From positions 439,819 to 503,818 of the forward strand of contig MNCI01015910.1 in NCBI GenBank assembly GCA_015680685.1: a DNA stretch of 64,000 bases. The letters are read 5' to 3'. The notes beneath the pieces are model-generated. The model did no database searches and was not told where the DNA came from. It was given only the letters and a program-made list of their open reading frames with translations. Both the position numbers and the translations under genes were made by a program. The stretch's first letter is position 1, and every line of letters starts with the position of its first letter. Origin of the DNA: Gnetum montanum (taxonomy: Eukaryota > Streptophyta > Gnetopsida > Gnetales > Gnetaceae). Below are positions 58,443 through 64,000 of the stretch, one piece after another.

Positions 58443-60760
58443 ATGAATCCACCTAACACCTTGCCTACCACTTTGGGCTTGGAAATAGCTCATCCCCTAC
58501 AATGTGGGATGGATCACAAGCAACCACTTAGCCCAATTCAGATACCACGACAGTCTCTTCGACTGCAACATCAGCCATCCAAACGTATGCCTTGTGACGA
58601 AGAGCGATACAACTTCTTATGTGCAAAAATCCAAGTAAGCCTACTATTAGATCGTTACAAATTCGAGGAAAAGCGTAATTTTGAAATTATCCACCGGAAT
58701 GGGAGGGAGTTCCTTCCTACACCTAAGACCGTCATCCCACTCACTGAAATGTTTCAATGGCTTTTAAACCAACTTATGCAATTGGGTGGGTCAAGAGAAT
58801 AGGACACAACATCCCACTATGATGAGCCTCTTCATGATGGGCAAGAGGAGTTAGAATCCACTCTGAAGGAGGTGGCCCTATCTATACCACCGCTACTCAA
58901 TCTACTTCCATCTTTCGTTCACACCAATCACAATTTTCCACTTCTTTTGCAACTATCACGACATTTCCACATCCCAAAACCTCCTTGGTGATGGGTAGTC
59001 ATCAAATGCTATCATCATAATAGCATGTAGGGCTTTTGACTTCATTCCCCTTTATCATTCCTTCCCAGTCTGTTCAAGTTCCACAATCAACATCTTTGAT
59101 GCCTACACTACCCTATGTGCATACCATGCCCGAATCACAACCGTATATAAGTCCTACTTCTATTACCTCTTCTATACCCATTCCACTATTAGTAGTAGGT
59201 CCAACCTCAACCGTGTGGTGGATAGAAATGTCTTTTCCCATGATTTAAGTGTCTTAGATGTCACAATATGTGTAGCCCCACATGTATCAAGCATCACACG
59301 TGGTATAACCAACCACAAGGCTATGGGCTGCTCCAGCAACTGGACATGTAACCATCCCCATAGCACCACCAATGGTAGTTGCTCTAGCAGCACCACCCAT
59401 TGGGCTGTGGGCCGCTCAGGTGGTGCCACCAATAGGAGTTGCACTGACAGCACCTCCGATGGGACTAGTTGCTACACCAGCAGCACCTCCAATGATGGCT
59501 GCTCTAGCAACTCCATAAGTGGGTCAATTCATGCAACCTCCCATAACATCCCCAAGACTAGACCAAGCCTTTTAGCTTATCCAGACCCCCATGGATGAAG
59601 TTAAGTGGCTTAAAGCTACCAGTTTTGAAAAAGTTCAAGTAATGAGATTTTACCATGATGACCCAATTAGCCAAGTTGTTCCTCCACTTACATTACCCCC
59701 TAGGGTACAACTTCCCCAATTTACAAAATATAATGGAGAGGGTGATTTGAACACCCACCTGGTTACCTTCAAATTTGAATCCTTGTTATTACAACCATGG
59801 CCACATGTCATTATTCGTGTTTTTGCCATGTCATTGATTGGTAAGGCTTTGGATTGGTATCACGCACTTCCTCGCGCATAAATTTCAATGTTAGAAGAGT
59901 TGTTGAGCCAATTTGTAACTTGCTTCAAGTATAACTTGAAGCTGGAAGTTACCCTAGATCAACTTATGAACATTAAGCAAGAACCATTAGAACCCATTCA
60001 AAAATTTATACAATGCTGGAGTGCCGCTTTGAATGAAATCCATGAACTAATCACTGAATCGCATTTACTTGCTATCTTTAAAGGGGTTGTAAATGATTTT
60101 ATCAAATCTAAGTTATATTACTTAGTGTCACATTCCCTTAGTTAAGCTTTTGTGCAAACAAAAAGTATACAAGATGTCGTAGAAGCGAGTAAAGACTTGG
60201 CTTACATAACTTACAAAAATGTGTGTGCAAAGAAGGAGAAAGAAAAGAGAAAGGCCACTATGGCCACTATGGCCAATGAAATTAAGCCCAACAACAAACA
60301 ACCTGCCAAAGCACCTAAAACCACAACCACTGCTACCAAAGCACCAAGCTCTAGCAACACGAGGGTTAACCAACCTACAGCGTCGATGGCCATGGCACAA
60401 GCTATGTCGAGGCCAAATTTTGAGCATAAGGATTGCTCCAAATATACTCCATTGCCAATTAAGCTATCTGAGTTGTTGGACTAACTATTAAATGTTGGGC
60501 ATATTCAGTTTAAGCAAATGTTAGCAGAGGCTCGTAAGTAGCACGAGAGATATTGTAAACTCCTTCATGACCCTTCTGTGGCCACACCTAACAAGCCTCT
60601 TGTGCCTAAAAATTTTAGGCTCGAACAATTCTGCAACTACCACCAATTGTGTGGTCATGATACTGACTATTGCCTAGCATTAAAAGATGGCATTCAACAC
60701 ATGATTGACCAAGGTAAGTTTGTCCTTGATGAAACTAGTCCTATTTAGCCCAAAAACCAA
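58443..60760 (+). pseudogene. Element I gag
   Basis: Starts MNPPNTLPTTLGLEIAHP at 58443 (open to 58802). At 59352-59510 the main frame encodes degenerate AAPPMGLxAL-type repeats. The capsid-like part starts near 59591 (MDEVKWLKATSFEKVQ), with LPQFTKYNGEGDLNTHL and ALDWYHAL, a standard retrotransposon Gag domain (59591-60144). A Lys/Thr/Ala-rich linker follows (60230-60380). The zinc block near 60635-60700 is CNYHQLCGHDTDYCLALK. From 59352 one reading frame continues into the protease, broken only by codons that a C-to-T change could create from Gln or Arg codons. Confidence 0.85.
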
Positions 60761-61419
60761 TCAATGAATGTTTACAAAGACCCATTAAACGCCAATAGCG
60801 CAAGCTATACTATCAACGCTATTAGTGTTGATGATAATATGGACTCTGCACATAAGACCTTTGTGGTCCATGTGCCTTCTTAGAGGGCTGAGGCATCAAC
60901 AACACTTTAACAACGATCCCCTTTTGTTGTTAAGATGTTATCACATGGGCTTGTTACTCCTTTCGTAGTAAAGGTTCCTTAATGCACTACCCCAACAAAA
61001 ATGGCATCCTTCGTTATAAGGGTACCAAAGCCTACACATTCACCACCTATTTAAAGTCCAGTGGTGGGAACTACATCGCAACCTTCTCATCCAAGGAAAT
61101 GTGATGAACACCTAACAGATATATTGACTAGAGAATGCACTGCATTGGGTCCCCTGAAACCCATCCCTTTGTCAGTAGTTCCTATGACCTCATTATGAAA
61201 AGACACTGGTATTAACACACATTTGCAACCATCATCCCCTGATCCAAAAAAGGTCATTGTCTAGTCCAAAGCCACACCTCCTCAAGAGATTCGTCTTCTA
61301 GGACATATAGAAGAAGCAAAAATTGGCAAAAAACTAGATGGTGGGCAAGACTTTCTAGACGTGCTTTCGTAGGTTAGACATGCTTTCAAACAAAAAAATA
61401 CAACATTAAGCTTCTATGA

Positions 61420-61975
61420 TTTAATAATGACTTCCGTGGCCCACCATGAGGCTTTGGTTCATATGCTAGCATCTATCCCTGTTAGTGAAAACATGCCAGT
61501 CGAGGAGAGAGCCATCCATGCTATTATGCTTCCATCTATGGAAGCCGAACCCCAACCAACTCATCTAGTTTTTCATGACAAAGCCATCAAAGTTGACCCT
61601 AAAAAGGGTTAGGTAACAACTACCCCCATGTTTATAAAAATTCGTGTAGGTCATTACAAAATTTGTAGGGTGCACATTGATGACGGAGCTGCAACTAATG
61701 TGATCCCATTTCCCATTGTTGATAAGTTGGGCCTCGTGGATCAAATCAAGCCCACAATGACTTCTTGTTTGAAGTCATTCAACGGGGCATGTGTTGTGGT
61801 TAAGGGAACTATTACTATTAATTTTGTGGTAAGAGACTAGTTTCCCACCAATGTAGAATTTATCATGGTAGAGGAGATGCCCAAATTTAACTTGATCTTG
61901 GGAAGATCATGGTTAGCCCAATTAAGAGCTGTCTCCTTACCTAACACCAAGAAATCCACCTACCCTACACGGGTG
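61420..61975 (+). pseudogene. Element I aspartic protease
   Basis: Same frame as gag. The open piece 61427-61612 is an N-terminal extension. The active site near 61676-61700 reads VHIDDGAATNVIP, with DDGA where Tat-type proteases show DGGA or DSGA. The second lobe has EFIMVEEMPKFNLILGRSWL (61855-61915). It would process Gag-Pol. The stretch 60760-61420 is a variable linker with many stops (TAG, TAA, TGA). Confidence 0.8.
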
Positions 61976-62280
61976 GAGAGGTGGTGATTTTCAGTGCTGA
62001 TGTAGCCCCTTGGGCTATAAACAATACAAACATGGAGAAAGGATCAGAGATAGAAATCTCTGAAGAAGTATCACCTACCCATATTGAAATTCAATGTTTA
62101 GCCAATGAGTCAGCTAAAACCACCAACTTACACAATGAAACCATGTGGGCCAAATTTCCCTTTCAAACAATAGATGACAGCTTAGAAGAATATCATCTCA
62201 AGACTTCTAGCCCATACACCTTGCCTAACCCACATTGGGTTAGGAAACAATTGCATAATTAGGACCGACTGCCAAGTTAC
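61976..62280 (+). pseudogene. Element I post-protease segment of unknown function
   Basis: Open frame 61981-62262 (93 codons), shifted by two relative to the protease frame. Acidic in its centre (EKGSEIEISEEVSPTHIEI). It ends in SSPYTLPNPHWVRKQLHN. No RT motif. It may be the spacer that precedes RT in Tat elements, with RT onward deleted. Confidence 0.45.
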
Positions 62281-62455
62281 GGTGAGCATCTTGATTTATT
62301 TTTAGCATCTTTGTTTGTGCAATTTCTTGTTTGTATAGTTTTAACATTGCATCACATTACTTTTCATGCTAGCCAAATGCCTGGGCCTAGAATGGCCTTA
62401 AACTATTGCACGGCTCACCAAGGCCTGAAACTAGCAACCCACTCTCTGGAGACAT

Positions 62456-62594
62456 GGCCTGAAATGGCCTAAAACTAACCATGGTCCAAAATGGCCTAAA
62501 ACTAGCAATAGCCCGAAATGGCCCTAAAGTAGTGATGGCCCGAAATGACCCTAAACTAGCATATGGCCTAAAATGGCCTAAAACTAGAGCATGG
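62456..62594 (+). repeat. Minisatellite, about 27-28 bp unit, five copies
   Basis: Units resemble GGCCTGAAATGGCCTAAAAC plus TAGCAT. Five imperfect copies in a row, with looser copies at 62392-62455 (GGCCTTAAACTATTGCA). Each unit itself contains two shorter AATGGCC(C)TAAA halves. Tat/Ogre elements often carry tandem repeats in this part. 62595-62757 shows no gene. Confidence 0.8.
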
Positions 62595-62820
62595 GGCCCA
62601 CAAGAGGCCCAAGTATATCAAAAAAAAATAAGACAAGAATCTCATGTTTTCTTAAATTGCAAATATATATAATCCAAACTTGAGTCCATACTTAGAGTGG
62701 CAACATTGCTTAACAACAAGGGGTTATATTTCAAAGAAAAAAAATGTTTTCAACAAGCTATAGGTCTTCGTCGATTTCTTTATCTGCTACTCTACTAGGT
62801 CCCACATCCTCATTTGGATC

Positions 62821-62918
62821 CTACATGAATCAAGGATAAAGTAATGCATCAATGAGTGAGAAAGGGCAATGCATAAGGCTATCAACATATAAACTACAAT
62901 AAAGTAAAGCTTAGCTAC
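62821..62918 (-). other. Intron in the antisense ORF (98 nt)
   Basis: GTAGCTAAG donor and TTCATGTAG acceptor on the minus strand, phase 0. The upstream exon ends in TAG exactly at the donor, which reads as a decayed CAG/GT junction. Confidence 0.65.
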
Positions 62919-63739
62919 CTAAGATGGGCTTGCATCCATATCTGGAGTTATTTTGTGAAGGCCATCCACTAGGCGTTGTAGAATTTTCTCCTCCCTTAAA
63001 TTGGCCCAATCTTTATCTCCTAGATTAATGCTGGCTACGATCTTTCCTTTTTCTATAGCCATCCAGGCAGGTGGCCCTGGGGAAAAAGTGGCAATAGTGG
63101 TCTCCCCAGAAGGCAAGGTCATCTCTCTCTTAGGGGACTCACTCACCACTCCTTGCTTTACAAATTCATCATAGGCCCAAGTAGCACCAATTACATCAAG
63201 AAATAGCTCACGAGTACAACATTCTAAAGATACATCCCTATACCTTTGGCGATAGGTGGCACGTTCCATCTTATACATGTGTTTATGATTTTTCTGTGCC
63301 TACCCCCACTTGTATACTTTGACATTGTAATCTTTCCAGTCCTAATTTTTGTAGGCCAATAGATCCATTTGCAAATGTTGTTTAATTACTTCATGGGTAG
63401 CCTCATTTTTGCCTTGCATGACCAACCAGTATCTATCATAATCAATTACAGCCATATGCCAACTACAATTAGAAGTATCACGAGCCATTAAGAACTCATT
63501 CTTTGACCACAAATATTCCAACTCGATTGCTTGACTTGCTTTCTCTTTCTCAAGTTTCTAGACCCTTTTCCAGAGGTCTTCGTTAATATGTCTACACTCC
63601 CACAAGGATTGTGCTAAGTATAGTGCATATTTACTTGCCTCATCGTAAATATGACGAGGCACCTTGGCGATCTCCGGAGGGAGTTCAGGCACAACATCGA
63701 CTTCAACTATCTATTTCGGGTCCCACTTAAGTTGAGAAG

Positions 63740-63827
63740 CTGTTATATCAAACATAAGGAAAAATTAATCATAAGATGATGAAAAAATAGAATAACATAG
63801 AGAGCAAATGTCATAGTTCAAATGCAC
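63740..63827 (-). other. Intron in the antisense ORF (88 nt)
   Basis: Donor AAGATAG/GTGCAT and acceptor TTGATATAACAG/CT on the minus strand, with a T-rich run before the acceptor. Phase 1 on one side and two leftover bases on the other rebuild an Ala codon, so the join is in frame. Confidence 0.7.
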
Positions 63828-64000
63828 CTATCTTGGGGTTGATTTGTTTTAAGCGGTCAATCATATCATCAACTACCCCTTCCATAAAAGTAAATTTATC
63901 CAGGGTTTCTATCCATGGCTATAGCTGAAATGAGGAGGAAGACTTAGGATCCTTAGTAGAAGTAGTGCCTGTTGTGTAATAAAGCATGTTAGCATTGTGA

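Larger units (their letters stand above)
55821..62757 (+). mobile_element. Element I: Tat/Ogre-like Ty3/gypsy element without RT or integrase
   Basis: Putative 5' LTR, primer site, leader, long gag, protease, then a short unknown segment and a minisatellite. The gag block CNYHQLCGHDTDYCLALK and the protease-end block NLILGRSWLAQLRAV are Tat/Ogre hallmarks. RT, RNase H and integrase are absent between 62270 and 62757. The 3' LTR is not in the window. It is unclear whether the antisense gene at 62758-63968 belongs to it. Confidence 0.75.
62758..63968 (-). pseudogene. Antisense multi-exon ORF, start outside window
   Basis: Three minus-strand exons join in phase: 63968-63828, 63739-62919 and 62820-62758 (stop TAG at 62758-62760), encoding about 340 residues here. 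An acceptor (ACACAACAG/GC at 63969-63971) shows that at least one more exon lies to the right. The protein has an Asp/Lys-rich start, a coiled-coil-like part (EASKYALYLAQSLWECRHI, then KLEKEKASQAIELEYLW), a mixed middle (WAYDEFVKQGVVSESPKREM) and an acidic tail (DPNEDVGPSRVADKEIDEDL). The six internal stops are all TAG, including one at an exon end that would restore CAG/GT. It may be a Tat-type antisense ORF or a captured host gene. No family recognised. Confidence 0.65.

Noticed and set aside
59172-59453. 93-codon minus-strand frame within element I gag
   Set aside because: Antisense shadow of repeat-coding sequence, without any conserved motif.
59215-59598. Ser/Thr/Cys-rich 127-codon frame on the plus strand
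   Set aside because: It is the shadow of the Ala-Pro-Pro-Met repeat in the real gag frame, which continues at 59591.
59352-61975. Stop codon reassignment (TAG read as Gln)
   Set aside because: TAA and TGA breaks also occur, catalytic residues are lost, and plant nuclear genomes use the standard code; C-to-T decay explains it.

Overview
This window looks like repeat-dense intergenic DNA from a large-genome seed plant. I see no intact host gene, tRNA or rRNA. Nearly everything is decayed LTR retrotransposon of the Ty3/gypsy superfamily. Coding frames can be followed for kilobases but are broken mostly by TAG, TAA and TGA codons that one C-to-T change would make from CAG, CAA or CGA. That pattern fits long-term decay of methylated DNA. 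Genus cannot be named from the sequence.

Most of 1-49100 is one Athila-like family. Its primer-binding site matches tRNA-Asp, and its RT and RNase H motifs are Athila-like. Its LTRs are about 0.77-0.9 kb and run TGATGA...CTCATCA. Target-site duplications resolve a nest four deep. An old plus-strand element (12061-13720 plus 44352-about 49100) was hit by minus-strand element B (13726-44351, duplication GCTAG). B was hit at its 3' LTR/polypurine junction by plus-strand element D (14500-33752, ATACT/ATATC, each one C-to-T from ATACC). D was hit inside gag by minus-strand element C (16101-23611, ATCAT). Element A (minus) fills 1-11949 and runs off the left edge. C and D carry large pol deletions.

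Each full member has the order gag - protease - RT - RNase H - integrase, then about 1.5 kb without a gene, then a module I do not recognise from described families: a TATA box behind an array of short palindromic motifs, a short untranslated exon, a 289-295 nt GT-AG intron with conserved inner blocks, and an ATG directly after the acceptor that opens a long sense 3' ORF. The motif array before this internal promoter resembles the motif array in the U3 of the same element's LTR (TCGATG type in A, B and D; GATATC type in C). This suggests one activator or one silencing signal acting on two promoters per element.

49441-55820 holds a chromovirus-like Ty3/gypsy element H (tRNA-iMet primer site, LTRs about 250 bp). 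Its integrase is split by a solo Athila-like LTR (53465-54367, duplication AGTGT). Its 3' LTR is followed by a second copy of its own 5' leader.

55821-64000 holds a Tat/Ogre-like element I: a putative 2.1-kb LTR with GTAGC-type palindromes, a long gag-protease frame, no RT or integrase, a minisatellite, and on the opposite strand a spliced multi-exon ORF whose internal stops are all TAG. It may be the antisense ORF known from some Tat-lineage elements, or a captured host gene.
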